A stretch of DNA of 64,000 nt from Halothece sp. PCC 7418 (GCF_000317635.1 NC_019779.1:744001-808000), one strand, 5' to 3'. Numbered from the stretch's first letter, positions 35,941-44,520 are shown. The notes: generated by a model not told the origin, from the letters alone. A program made the numbers and translations.

Positions 35941-38900
35941 TTTCTTTGTCTTGTTCCAGGCGATACAGAAATTCACAGGTATCTTTGAGAAGGTTTAATT
36001 GTCGTCCTGCAAGACGGGCGCGATCGCGCGAGAAACTCTTTTCAAAGACTTCTTCCACAAAATAACGGGCGAAGTCTAAAACCGCTTGACGTTCCTTTTC
36101 TCGTTGAGAAATTACCCAGCGTCCCTCTGCGGTGGAAGCGCGAACTCTGTCCATTAACTTGTTCACTTCTGCTGCGACAACTGCGACTAAAGTTTCTCCT
36201 GTGAAGACACTGTTATCTGCTTTCAAGATTGTGTCTGAAGCAACTTCTATGGGTTTCAAGATGGCGTTGGCTTTCGGGTTATACATTTTATTGGCGCGAT
36301 AGAAACGACGAAACAGTCGCGTTAGTTCTTTGGGATGATTCATGGGTGATTTGGTATCATTCACAGTGAGTTTCTCCGATTGATATGTGACATAAGGATC
36401 AAAACAAGGATAAAGGTGGTAAGTGTAAAGACGAATCCTCGCTAGACTAGGACTTTCTACGTCTTTCCCCCGTGTCCATCGTTTGAGGTAAGAAAAGACA
36501 TAGAGAGGACTGGTTTCTAAGTCGGTGGCGAGTTCGCTGAGTTTTCCCCAGTTGGGGGTATAGCCTGATTTACTGCGTTTCGGGTTAACATCGAGATGAA
36601 TGGTGTAAGCTGCGGTGAGGGCGTTTAAGGGAGAGGGATGATTGTCCCAACCGTTTACAATGGCATCAAGGCGAACGCGATCGCGCTTTGTCAGAACTCT
36701 TAACGCTTGCGGAGGACTGTCTAAAAACACAGTTTCTTCAAACTCCGCGCCATCGGTATAAGGGGGAATGGGAGATTCCGAAACAACAGTTTTTACGTCT
36801 AAAATAAGAGGGAAGGTGAACGCTAACCAGGCTGGCATTACCCAAGATTCGGTATCGGTGGGATCGCGTCCTGGGGGAAGGGCGATAAAGTAGAAGGTTA
36901 GGGGTTTATCATCGGGATAGGACAGTTTGAAGGTACGGTCTTTTTCTGTGTCTAAGGTTTCGTCAATGAGGAAACTATCGACATTTTGATAGGAAGCGCG
37001 ATCAAAGTTTGCTTTCAAATCATCATCAATGAAATGTTTACGGATAGTGGTATCAAAGCGGGTTTGGGCGATATTGGTGTAGGCTTTTTGGAGGAAGTTA
37101 TTCGTCTCAGGGGTAAAGTAATAAGTGGGATAGAAATAGAGATAGCGATACTTTCCATCCTCAAACCGTTTCCCCACCGCTTGCGTTTGGTTCATCAAGA
37201 TTTGTCGTAACATCATCTCTGTCCCTGCAATACTGGAGATATTGCGTTTCGCGTTCGATCCGCCTAACATTTGTTTATTGGTGTAAACTTGTGGCGTGAA
37301 TAAGACAGCAGACTCCATCTGTTCACTGACAGAATAGGGAGAATGCGAGATGGAACAAATCAGTTGACGACCGCGCCCAGATTTTTTAGCCTTGTTGTAA
37401 TGGTCTAACTCTTGGCGAAAGATATCCGTTTCAGAAACAGTCGTTTCTTGCGGTAACATCACCACCCGACTTACCCAGTCACGAACATCATCCCACCCGT
37501 CTGGAATCTGATATTGTTCCACAATGGGTTTAATCTGTTTATGAACAAAGTTAATCAGCGTTTCCCCAATGTCTCGGATATCTTCTGGAGCAATGCCTGG
37601 GTTATGCTGGATGTATCGGGAGGCGAGATAATACCAATCATAGGGAACACCACCTGTATTTCCTTTGCGTTTGTGTTCTTTCAGGGTTTCGTTAATGCGT
37701 TGAATTTCTCGAATTACAGGGATATCTGTTTCTAGTTCCCAAAATTTAGCAATTTCTAGGATTAAATTAAGGTCTGGCGGTTTCGGAAGCGTCTTATCTT
37801 GCTTACAAGCCGTTTTAATATGATCAAGCGTTTCTCCCCAAATCTTGCGAGTGATGACATCCCCAAACTCTGCGAGTTGGTCAATGCGAATATCATCTTC
37901 AAACTGAAAGTTATAATCTGAAGAAAGAATCCCTTGCTGTTGATAGCTGACAAGGTTATCACTTCGCTTTTTCGCTGATGATGCTTTTCCATCTCTGAGG
38001 ATGCGTAAAGTTGCATCAAGGGCGACTTCCATCAAGGCTTTTTCATCGAAGAAGAGATCATAATATTCGGCGTATTTCATCCCTTTTCCGTCTCTCCCAA
38101 ACCCTGTTTGTTTTGCTTGGAGTTGACTGCGACAGAGAGATTTAATCGTTTCTACGACACGCTGCGGTAAGGTTTCAGGGGAAATAGAAGGCGTTTCTCG
38201 TTCGCATAAATAAATCACCCCTGTGGGAAGATAAAGTAAGGGTTCATAACCTGCTTCTGTGTGTGCTTCCATGACTGCATTGTTGACGACATTGGTTAAA
38301 ACGCCTCGGTTTTCTGCGATGCTGTGATAGGTGAGGTTTAACTGTCCGTCGCTGAGGGTGTGTAAAATGTCGGTTAAGGATTGTTTGGTCGCATCTTGGG
38401 GATGTTTGATGATAGATGCAAATCGATCGCCGAGACAGGTAAGATCAGATAAACACTCAATCGTTTGGTCGCGCAGTTCAGGCTGTAAATTATTCTCAGA
38501 TAAGTTCAGATTGGTGTCATTGCGTCGCTGGGTATTGTAAGCAATGTATAGTAAATCATCGCGATAGGTTTCCCACTGCTGGGGAGAGTCGGGAAACAGG
38601 AATTGATCTAACCCTAATGTAGGAACTAAGATGTTAAAGATTTCTCGATGTTGCGCGATCGCGCAGTCTTTACGAATATCTTGTTCAATGTCTGCTTGAA
38701 TGCGTTTATAGTCTTCTGGTATTTCAGGGAATAAACGATAGTCAAACTTTTCAAAATCATGGAGAATCAGAGAAGCAATTCCGATCCTTCTTTCAGTTTC
38801 TTTGACATATCGTTTTGTGTTTGTGTTTAACTTAGCGAGTCGTTTCTGAATCAAGTTAGCAGGGAATAAGCCATTGAGTAAATGTGTATTTAAAGACTGA

Positions 38901-39238
38901 TCAGCAGCGTTATCCCGACGAACTCTTTTCTTTCCTTGTGCTAAACGTTTCGCGTCGATTTGTTCAAAAAAGTTTCCGCCTTTAGCTGTTACACCGATTG
39001 CATACTGGAGAAGATTGGGTAAGACATATTCGCTAAAATCAATCATAACGCGATCGTCTGGATTTTGTTGCGCGATCGCGCTTTGTAGCAGTTTTAGCGT
39101 CAATAGCTTTGGGGAAGAATCTTCAGAGACTTCTGTTTCTTCCTCATCCGATAAACCTAAATATTCTAGGGAACTAGAATCGAGATCAAGTTCTAATTCT
39201 TCATCAAATAAATTTAATTGTGAATCTTGATTAGTCAT
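35927..39238 (-). CDS. csc3: Type I-D large subunit Cas10d (Csc3) with HD domain
   Basis: The product has 1,103 residues. Cas10d is the large subunit of type I-D Cascade and carries the HD nuclease that in other type I systems sits on Cas3. After an acidic N-terminal tail, the HD domain shows H119 in LNTHLLNG and H160-D161 in SLILHDFEKFDYR. I find no GGDD, so cyclic oligoadenylate synthesis is not expected. The region PTGVIYLCERE lies in the middle and the C-terminal third is helical. The gene overlaps the end of hepT by 8 bp, so its translation is tied to that toxin gene. The length is normal for cyanobacterial Cas10d. Confidence 0.9.
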   Translation of the reverse strand: MTNQDSQLNLFDEELELDLDSSSLEYLGLSDEEETEVSEDSSPKLLTLKLLQSAIAQQNPDDRVMIDFSEYVLPNLLQYAIGVTAKGGNFFEQIDAKRLAQGKKRVRRDNAADQSLNTHLLNGLFPANLIQKRLAKLNTNTKRYVKETERRIGIASLILHDFEKFDYRLFPEIPEDYKRIQADIEQDIRKDCAIAQHREIFNILVPTLGLDQFLFPDSPQQWETYRDDLLYIAYNTQRRNDTNLNLSENNLQPELRDQTIECLSDLTCLGDRFASIIKHPQDATKQSLTDILHTLSDGQLNLTYHSIAENRGVLTNVVNNAVMEAHTEAGYEPLLYLPTGVIYLCERETPSISPETLPQRVVETIKSLCRSQLQAKQTGFGRDGKGMKYAEYYDLFFDEKALMEVALDATLRILRDGKASSAKKRSDNLVSYQQQGILSSDYNFQFEDDIRIDQLAEFGDVITRKIWGETLDHIKTACKQDKTLPKPPDLNLILEIAKFWELETDIPVIREIQRINETLKEHKRKGNTGGVPYDWYYLASRYIQHNPGIAPEDIRDIGETLINFVHKQIKPIVEQYQIPDGWDDVRDWVSRVVMLPQETTVSETDIFRQELDHYNKAKKSGRGRQLICSISHSPYSVSEQMESAVLFTPQVYTNKQMLGGSNAKRNISSIAGTEMMLRQILMNQTQAVGKRFEDGKYRYLYFYPTYYFTPETNNFLQKAYTNIAQTRFDTTIRKHFIDDDLKANFDRASYQNVDSFLIDETLDTEKDRTFKLSYPDDKPLTFYFIALPPGRDPTDTESWVMPAWLAFTFPLILDVKTVVSESPIPPYTDGAEFEETVFLDSPPQALRVLTKRDRVRLDAIVNGWDNHPSPLNALTAAYTIHLDVNPKRSKSGYTPNWGKLSELATDLETSPLYVFSYLKRWTRGKDVESPSLARIRLYTYHLYPCFDPYVTYQSEKLTVNDTKSPMNHPKELTRLFRRFYRANKMYNPKANAILKPIEVASDTILKADNSVFTGETLVAVVAAEVNKLMDRVRASTAEGRWVISQREKERQAVLDFARYFVEEVFEKSFSRDRARLAGRQLNLLKDTCEFLYRLEQDKENSDQ

Positions 39239-39683
39239 TTTCTTCCTCTAATTGATCAATATAATCGAGAATTTCGCGCATATAAACGGGATAGTATTTT
39301 AAGCACTTCTCAATCGCTAAAAAGACTTGATAATTTTCAATATCTAGATACAAATGAACTAAGATATTTCTCATTCCTGCTGCATTGGCTAAGGTTTTCC
39401 CTGTTTCTTTTGTTAAGATATCGTGCGCGATCGCGTTTAGAAAATACTCTTTATTTGTCAACTCATGCTTGCTGGTAATCAATCCTAATTTTGCAAACAA
39501 ATACTTGTTAATATCTAAGGCTGCTTCCGTACAAAGTTGCACCAGTCTTTCAGTGACCAGTTGAGTATCAAAATTATTCTGATACTCTTCAAATGTCAAC
39601 GACTCAAACTGCTTAAGACGCTGAAGATACTTCCGAATCGCTTGTAACCGTGCTAAGATAACTTCTGGTTCGATCTGACTCAT
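39231..39683 (-). CDS. hepT: HEPN-domain toxin HepT
   Basis: The product has 150 residues, all helical. The HEPN RNase motif is R105-N-x3-H110 followed by Y112 (GMRNILVHLYLDI), as in HepT toxins, which cut tRNA or other RNA and are silenced by AMPylation of the motif tyrosine. The gene overlaps the upstream antitoxin gene by 4 bp (ATGA) and the downstream cas10d by 8 bp. It is therefore embedded in the type I-D operon, which is not the standard gene order. It could stabilise the operon by addiction or add an abortive arm; both are inference. Confidence 0.88.
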   Translation of the reverse strand: MSQIEPEVILARLQAIRKYLQRLKQFESLTFEEYQNNFDTQLVTERLVQLCTEAALDINKYLFAKLGLITSKHELTNKEYFLNAIAHDILTKETGKTLANAAGMRNILVHLYLDIENYQVFLAIEKCLKYYPVYMREILDYIDQLEEEND

Positions 39684-40099
39684 GCGTTTTGTAAGAACTC
39701 TTCAATTTCTCGTCGCATCACTTGACGCAGGGATTTTAATTCTTCTTGATTCATGAAATTTTCAGTCTTAAACTGTTCAAAGAGTCCAGTTTCCTGTTCA
39801 TAGATTAATTGACCATCACGGGCGACATAATGAGCAATTAACGGAGAACAGTGGTTGAGATTAATCACATCGATCGCGTCACTAGAAATCTCAAACGCAT
39901 TTGCTAAAACATCATAAATTTTCAACCAATTCCAACCTTTCAACTGTTCTTTTTCTAACTTTTCATCATAGAGTACAGCAAAATCCCAATCGCTCTTTTT
40001 ATGGGCTTCTCCTCTCCCTCTAGAACCAAAAATAACTAGCATTTTCAGATAAGTAACTTGCGGAATAAATGGAGAAAATTGTTTTGATAAGTGATTCAT
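39680..40099 (-). CDS. mntA: Minimal nucleotidyltransferase antitoxin MntA
   Basis: The product has 139 residues. The nucleotidyltransferase motif is GSRGRG (25-30) followed by SDWDF with D37 and D39, the standard GSx10DxD arrangement. MntA antitoxins transfer AMP to the HEPN toxin. It overlaps hepT by ATGA, the usual arrangement of this pair. Upstream are 389 bp without a clear gene on the same strand, so the pair may have its own promoter in addition to read-through from cas3. A truncated second MntA-like gene lies upstream of cas3 at 43322-43501. Confidence 0.88.
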   Translation of the reverse strand: MNHLSKQFSPFIPQVTYLKMLVIFGSRGRGEAHKKSDWDFAVLYDEKLEKEQLKGWNWLKIYDVLANAFEISSDAIDVINLNHCSPLIAHYVARDGQLIYEQETGLFEQFKTENFMNQEELKSLRQVMRREIEEFLQNA

Positions 40100-40488
40100 A
40101 TTTTCTACTTCTTTATATCTTTGTGGTTTTTCTGAATTTTGTCAGGTGGGCGAGGCAACCCCTACGATCTTGCTGATGAATTATTCATTGGCTTGAACTT
40201 GCAGAAAGTAACTGAGGAAAAGAAGTGGGAAGCAAAGAATCAAGAATTTGCTTATGGTTTCAGTATGGAAGAAAAGAGACTGAACTAGCCAAACTTGGGA
40301 GTTCGAGACTACCTATTTCTGTGCTTAATACTGATAGCTTTTCTAGTGCTTCCCAACTTCTTACAATTACCTAAGCAGGTAGGATGAATTAAGCGAAAAA
40401 TTAATTTTATGCAATCGCCCTTCTGGTAGAGTTTCCGCAAATTAGGTTTAACGTTTAATTAGAATGATCTACCTACTGGGTGTGTTAA
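40100..40488. other. Intergenic region with an unassigned coding fragment
   Basis: No complete gene is supported. On the + strand, against the operon, one open stretch ends at 40286-40288 and reads GGRGNPYDLADELFIGLNLQ followed by KVTEEKKWEAKNQEFAYGF. It lacks a good start and looks like the tail of a decayed gene I do not recognise. The rest is AT-rich and could contain a promoter for mntA-hepT-cas10d. Confidence 0.4.
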
Positions 40489-40737
40489 CTAAGATGAAAC
40501 TACACTTGCAGATTTTGATTTATAGGAAACTTTCAGAGATTTAAAATAAGAGGGTGACAAGCGATATTCAAACTGGTTATGACCAACTTGGCGCTTTTCA
40601 ATGGGATAACCTTTATTTCGTCCTTCATGAATGGTGTGACCAAATCGCCAAGTAATTTTACTCAGTTCTTTACTGGTATGCCATTCTCCATCTCCAAGAA
40701 GGTTCAGTAACTTCTGAAGGTTTGTTTCGCGTTTCAT
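40489..40737 (-). CDS. Small winged-helix-like protein
   Basis: The product has 82 residues. The sequence LQKLLNLLGDGEWHTSKELS followed by KITWRFGHTIHEGRNKGYPIEK fits a winged helix-turn-helix: a helix, a recognition helix after 'WHTSKEL', and a wing ending EYRLSP. An AAGGAGGT-like site lies just upstream of the start (reading GGAGGTATAACC). It is in the same direction as cas3 and mntA and may be a local regulator. No Cas family is recognised. A DNA-binding role is inferred from the fold pattern only. Confidence 0.65.
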   Translation of the reverse strand: MKRETNLQKLLNLLGDGEWHTSKELSKITWRFGHTIHEGRNKGYPIEKRQVGHNQFEYRLSPSYFKSLKVSYKSKSASVVSS

Positions 40738-40863
40738 CGGGGTTATACCTCCTTAATAACTGTGAATAGATTAACTCTAGTTTGTGCGATATCTGATCGT
40801 CAACTGTTTTTGGCAATAAATTAAGCCTTAGAACTATTCAACGCTCTAGAATTATTCAACATT

Positions 40864-41016
40864 CTAAATTCGTGATAGACTTTTGCTAATGGCTTTAGTA
40901 ATTTTCTCTAATCCCTTCTGAGGGATTGAAAAGAATAGTTCTGTGGCTACTGCTGGTAGCTGTTCCTTTTCAACTAAAGCCAAATCCCTATGAGGGATAG
41001 CAATTAAGCGATCCAT
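40864..41016 (-). CDS. Possible 50-residue protein overlapping the cas3 end
   Basis: The ATG at 41016 has a strong ribosome site (GGAGGAG five bases upstream) that lies within the last codons of cas3, and the frame overlaps the cas3 stop. The predicted chain begins MDRLIAIPHRDLALVEKEQ and contains FFSIPQKGLEKITKAISK. The two IP..(R/K) segments are encoded by palindromes resembling the CRISPR repeat hairpin, so the sequence may be an RNA element rather than, or as well as, a protein gene. The spacing and coupling to cas3 favour translation. I know no homologue. Confidence 0.4.
   Translation of the reverse strand: MDRLIAIPHRDLALVEKEQLPAVATELFFSIPQKGLEKITKAISKSLSRI
40909..40998. repeat. Two degenerate CRISPR-repeat-like palindromes in the I-D operon
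   Basis: Positions 40909-40932 read TAATCCCTTCTGAGGG then ATTGAAAA. This matches the last 24 nt of the array repeat with three mismatches, keeping the hairpin and seven of eight tag bases. About 50 bp on, AATCCCTATGAGGGAT (40983-40998) repeats only the hairpin. The orientation is that of array 2. The spacing is close to one repeat-spacer unit. Confidence 0.6.
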
Positions 41017-43250
41017 GATTCTCCTCCTTGTGTTTGTAAGCGAAACGCAAGGGTATCCACCAGTAAAGCTGACTGACCCAGCGCGATCGCGTAAGGAGAG
41101 GTAGAATCATGTAAACTGGTCTCATCACTGATGGGATACAGTTGAAAGTGCATGGGTAACTGGAGACGTTGACGCACTTCTGTTACAGGACGCGGTAAGA
41201 TATAGCAGACTAACGGCTGTTGTCTTAACCGTCGATTGAGTTGTACAATCCAAGGGTTATCAGGTTGCCAGACAGAGATTCGTGTTAAAACTTGCACTTG
41301 CCACGCATCGGCTTTGGTTTTTAAGTTTCCCCCATAAGTAAACCGCCAGTTGAGACGTTCTTCGCGATACCCTCTTAATTTCAAAAACGCGATACAATGC
41401 TTAAAGCGTCCTTTGGGAATCGGCTGTTGTAAGCGCTGACTGGTTTCTTGCAGCGATCGCGCAAATCCTGCTTCTGTCCACATCTCCACGTCTAAGTTGC
41501 TGAGAATCCCTGGTAAGTCGTAGGTCTTAAATCGTTCGGTTTCTAGCGTTTCTGTAAGGTCATACAAGCCACATTGCAACGGACTTGATCCCCGAAACTT
41601 GATCGCTTCTTCCGCGATGGGATTATTCTTCTTTCCCGACTGTTCTTCCCATTGTTTCTTCCAAGCATACATACGACCATTAACTTTTTTCAGGCTAATA
41701 TCAAACACTTGTTCACAGTCTTGTTGTAGCTTTTGACAACTATCAGGATAGTTTCTAACAATATTGGGATGTTTTAAGTCGTAGTACAACTTAACGGACT
41801 GGACTGCACCCCAACGTTTGTAGTATCCTTGAAAATTATTAATCTGGCGATAATTCTCTCGAATGGCTTCATTAAACTGAGGACGGTCGTAACGCTGGTT
41901 AACCTGTAGCGGTGGCGATGTCGTTTCAAACAATCGTTCGACTAAGAATTTCGGAACAAGCGCATAAGCAGTAAACTGATCAAAAGGGATCGTTTCTCCA
42001 TTACGCTGAAAAGAGTCATGACGACCCAGACGACCTAAACGTTGAATAAAGTTTCCCGCATCCGACGATTCAAAGATAAGGAAATTAATTTTAAAATCAA
42101 CGCCAATATCAATGGTACTCGTCCCAAAAACTAAATCGGTTTCTAGGGAAGCAAGTTTCGTTTGTTGACCCGATAATCCTGTATTTTCGCCAACCGTTAA
42201 ACCATAGGGATGAAATAATTCCTGAAAGATGGGAACAAGTCGTTTCACCGCAGCGATCGAGTTAAGAATAATCGCACCTTTCAAGAGGCTTCTTTCCCCC
42301 CCTTTCCAAGGGGGGTTAGGGGGGATTCTTTCCCCTTTCAAAGGGGGGCTAGGGGGGATAATAAATCGATCAAGGATCAACTCTTTATTTTCTTTCAACC
42401 AAGTTTCCGACGCACTAAACGCAGACTCAAGGGGAATAAACTCTAAAGAAATCTCTCTAGAAACTTGTCGCCAGTGTTGACTGTGTAATTTTTCGCTTTC
42501 TGCTTTCGTTGTTGGAAACTGATATTTCTTCGCTTGAATCGGATCAATGTGTTGATAAGTAAACTGGGCTTTTTCTAATTTTTCAATCAGTTGTTCATCT
42601 GGCGTTGCGGAGAGAAACAGAAATTTTTTATTCCGATTTGTACGGCGGATCAATAACATGGTATTAATTATGCTGGCGATTTGTGGCGCGGAGAAAACAT
42701 GAAACTCATCAAAAATAAAGAAGTCAAAGTTTTTATCAATACGATTCCACAATTTATCAGGATTATCGTAAGGAGATAGGTAGGCGTTTCTGTGAAGATA
42801 ATGAAGCAGATCAGGATTGGTAATTAATATGTCTGAATTTTTACTTCTAGATTCGATCGCGCTGGCTTTTTTAAGATTCTCTTGTTCTGCATAGAGTTCT
42901 AATTCTGCACTACTGAGACGATTCACTCTCGGTTCTAATTCGGGCTGAAACAAGTTAATATAGTTTTGGATTTGAATTTCTTGATCACGGGCTAATTCAT
43001 TGGTTGGATAAAGCGCAATTGCATTTTTCTCATCTTGTAATGTGGATAAAAAAGCAGCTAAACTTTTGCCATCACCCGTCATAGCAGTGTTAATGATAAC
43101 ATCAATTTCAGGATTTCGGAGTGCATTTAAGGTTTCCAATTGATGCCAGACTAAATTCCAATTCTGTGGTAACTTAACCGTATTAGGTATTTCTGTAACA
43201 GGAGAAGAGTAAATGGGGTTCAGTATTATGTGATAAGGCTGAGGACTCAT
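41004..43250 (-). CDS. cas3: Type I-D helicase Cas3'
   Basis: The product has 748 residues. It is the superfamily 2 helicase recruited by I-D Cascade; the HD nuclease is absent here, as expected, because Cas10d carries it. Motifs are Walker A TAMTGDGKS (55-63), DEFH (181-184), LSATPD (213-218) and QRLGRLGR in the second RecA domain. Residues about 298-323 (PPSPPLKGERIPPNPPWKGG) are encoded by a dispersed palindromic repeat inserted in frame between the two RecA domains. The start overlaps the stop of a small upstream fragment. It heads the I-D operon, divergent from the WYL regulator gene about 420 bp away. Confidence 0.92.
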   Translation of the reverse strand: MSPQPYHIILNPIYSSPVTEIPNTVKLPQNWNLVWHQLETLNALRNPEIDVIINTAMTGDGKSLAAFLSTLQDEKNAIALYPTNELARDQEIQIQNYINLFQPELEPRVNRLSSAELELYAEQENLKKASAIESRSKNSDILITNPDLLHYLHRNAYLSPYDNPDKLWNRIDKNFDFFIFDEFHVFSAPQIASIINTMLLIRRTNRNKKFLFLSATPDEQLIEKLEKAQFTYQHIDPIQAKKYQFPTTKAESEKLHSQHWRQVSREISLEFIPLESAFSASETWLKENKELILDRFIIPPSPPLKGERIPPNPPWKGGERSLLKGAIILNSIAAVKRLVPIFQELFHPYGLTVGENTGLSGQQTKLASLETDLVFGTSTIDIGVDFKINFLIFESSDAGNFIQRLGRLGRHDSFQRNGETIPFDQFTAYALVPKFLVERLFETTSPPLQVNQRYDRPQFNEAIRENYRQINNFQGYYKRWGAVQSVKLYYDLKHPNIVRNYPDSCQKLQQDCEQVFDISLKKVNGRMYAWKKQWEEQSGKKNNPIAEEAIKFRGSSPLQCGLYDLTETLETERFKTYDLPGILSNLDVEMWTEAGFARSLQETSQRLQQPIPKGRFKHCIAFLKLRGYREERLNWRFTYGGNLKTKADAWQVQVLTRISVWQPDNPWIVQLNRRLRQQPLVCYILPRPVTEVRQRLQLPMHFQLYPISDETSLHDSTSPYAIALGQSALLVDTLAFRLQTQGGESWIA
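42282..42359. repeat. Dispersed palindromic repeat inserted in frame in cas3
   Basis: Two C-tract/G-tract palindromes follow one another: TTTCCCCCCTTTCCAAGGGG and the similar TTTCCCCTTTCAAAGGGGGG, each ended by TTAGGGGGGA or CTAGGGGGGA. They add 26 residues to Cas3 without breaking the frame. The unit matches the copy at 20092-20125. Confidence 0.85.
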
Positions 43251-43321
43251 GATAATTCTAATTCTGAGAGGATTTGATTAATTTTTTGCTTGAGATTAGG
43301 TATTTCTTCTTGTGTAATCTT

Positions 43322-43501
43322 TCATAATTTTATAGCTTCCTTTAACACTCGATCTTTAATACGTTCCTTAAGTCCAGTTACTGTAACTACATCAACTTTT
43401 TTTCCCAGTAAATCCTCTAAATCATGAATCAGACGAACAGGAAACCAAGGACTGAAGTTTTTACCTAAATCAACTAACAAGAAGTTCGAGAGAGTGTTCA
43501 T
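43322..43501 (-). pseudogene. Truncated second MntA-like nucleotidyltransferase
   Basis: The frame from 43501 gives 59 residues: FLLVDLGKNFSPWFPVRLIH followed by DLEDLLGKKVDVVTVTGLKE and KDRVLKEAIKL. This is the C-terminal half of an MNT nucleotidyltransferase. The catalytic GSxxRG and SDxD part is missing, so it cannot be active. The stop (TTATGA) overlaps an ATG that opens MKDYTRRNT and then stops, which looks like the first codons of a lost hepT. I infer a decayed MntA-HepT pair directly upstream of cas3, in addition to the intact pair downstream. Confidence 0.6.
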
Positions 43502-43586
43502 TGGCGGTAATTTTGTTATTCATCATTGTTACCCAAGATGTTCTATTATCTGGATACTACTTTAGGAGAAAGCTAACGGGATTATT

Positions 43587-43670
43587 CTATCCGTAAACTA
43601 AGCATAGTTTGATCTTAATCCTCCACTATGGAGAATGTCAATCAAATATACAGTAATTTTATCCGTATTT
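43587..43670 (+). promoter_or_regulatory. Candidate operator region of the WYL gene and cas3
   Basis: CTATCCGTAAAC (43587-43598) and TTATCCGTATTT (43659-43670) are two copies of a motif that also occurs twice upstream of cas6. The second copy ends one base before the WYL start codon and takes the place of a ribosome binding site. This would suit autoregulation; it is inferred from sequence only. Confidence 0.45.
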
Positions 43671-43671
43671 T

Positions 43672-44520
43672 ATGACTCGTAAAGGTCAATCAATTACACT
43701 ATCGGTATCAGACGCAGAAAAGCAGCAGTTACAGGCATTAGCAGAAACCTTTAACTGTAAATGGGGCGATAAACCCAATATTTCCCGATTAATTAGCGCG
43801 ATCGCGCAGAATCAACTGCAAATTCTCTATAACACTAATTGGTCACAAGAGCGGATCACAGCCCTGAATGCAGCCCGCAAAGCCCTCATCGATCAAGGCG
43901 AAATTGCGAAAGCCCAAGAAATTGCCAGTCTTTTAGTAGCTCGTAGTGAACTTTCTAATCCCATACGGGCGGAAATTGAGCAGTTTCTAGCCCGACCCCA
44001 GCCCACTTGGCGCAAGAAGATTGAGGAGTTCATTGAGCAACAACAACCGTTTCGCTTGACATATCAAGATGCACAGGAACGTCTGTTAACTTTTAATATT
44101 TTATACGGACAAATAATACATATCGAAAAGCGGGACTATTTAGTTGGCTACTGTCAAGAGTCGGAACACAGTAATGAAATTGAACCCTTACGTCATAACT
44201 TGAGCTTACGATTTGATCGCGTTGATGAAGCAGGGGTTAGCGCCATTAATCAGCCTTGGGCGCAAGATTTAGCAAGGGTTTCTGTAACGTTCGAGTTATA
44301 TGGACAACTGGCGTTTCGATACGAAGCAAAAGAGAATGATGTCTTTATTGGCGAGTTAGAAGGGGAATCACGGCGTGTAGTGCGGAAAATTTTTAGTACC
44401 TTTTGGTTTTTCCGTGAGATTGCTCAATACTGGGAACAGTGTGAAGTCATTGAACCGCAAAGTGTGCGCGATCGCGTGGTGGAAAAAATCAGACAACTGA
44501 CCCAACTCTATGATGTCTAA
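43672..44520 (+). CDS. WYL-domain transcription regulator
   Basis: The product has 282 residues. The N-terminus (MTRKGQSITLSVSDAEKQQL followed by a helix and NISRLISAIAQNQ) looks like a ribbon-helix-helix DNA-binding segment. A helical linker is followed by the WYL domain from about residue 120 (PFRLTYQDAQERLLTFNILY), with the YLVGYCQES strand and LRFDRVDE. A final part has RRVVRKIFSTFWFFREIAQY. A WYL protein of this kind is reported as a repressor of the type I-D locus in Synechocystis, and this gene sits divergently upstream of cas3, so the same role is likely. No Shine-Dalgarno sequence is visible; a repeated TCCGTA motif occupies that place. Confidence 0.82.
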   Translation: MTRKGQSITLSVSDAEKQQLQALAETFNCKWGDKPNISRLISAIAQNQLQILYNTNWSQERITALNAARKALIDQGEIAKAQEIASLLVARSELSNPIRAEIEQFLARPQPTWRKKIEEFIEQQQPFRLTYQDAQERLLTFNILYGQIIHIEKRDYLVGYCQESEHSNEIEPLRHNLSLRFDRVDEAGVSAINQPWAQDLARVSVTFELYGQLAFRYEAKENDVFIGELEGESRRVVRKIFSTFWFFREIAQYWEQCEVIEPQSVRDRVVEKIRQLTQLYDV

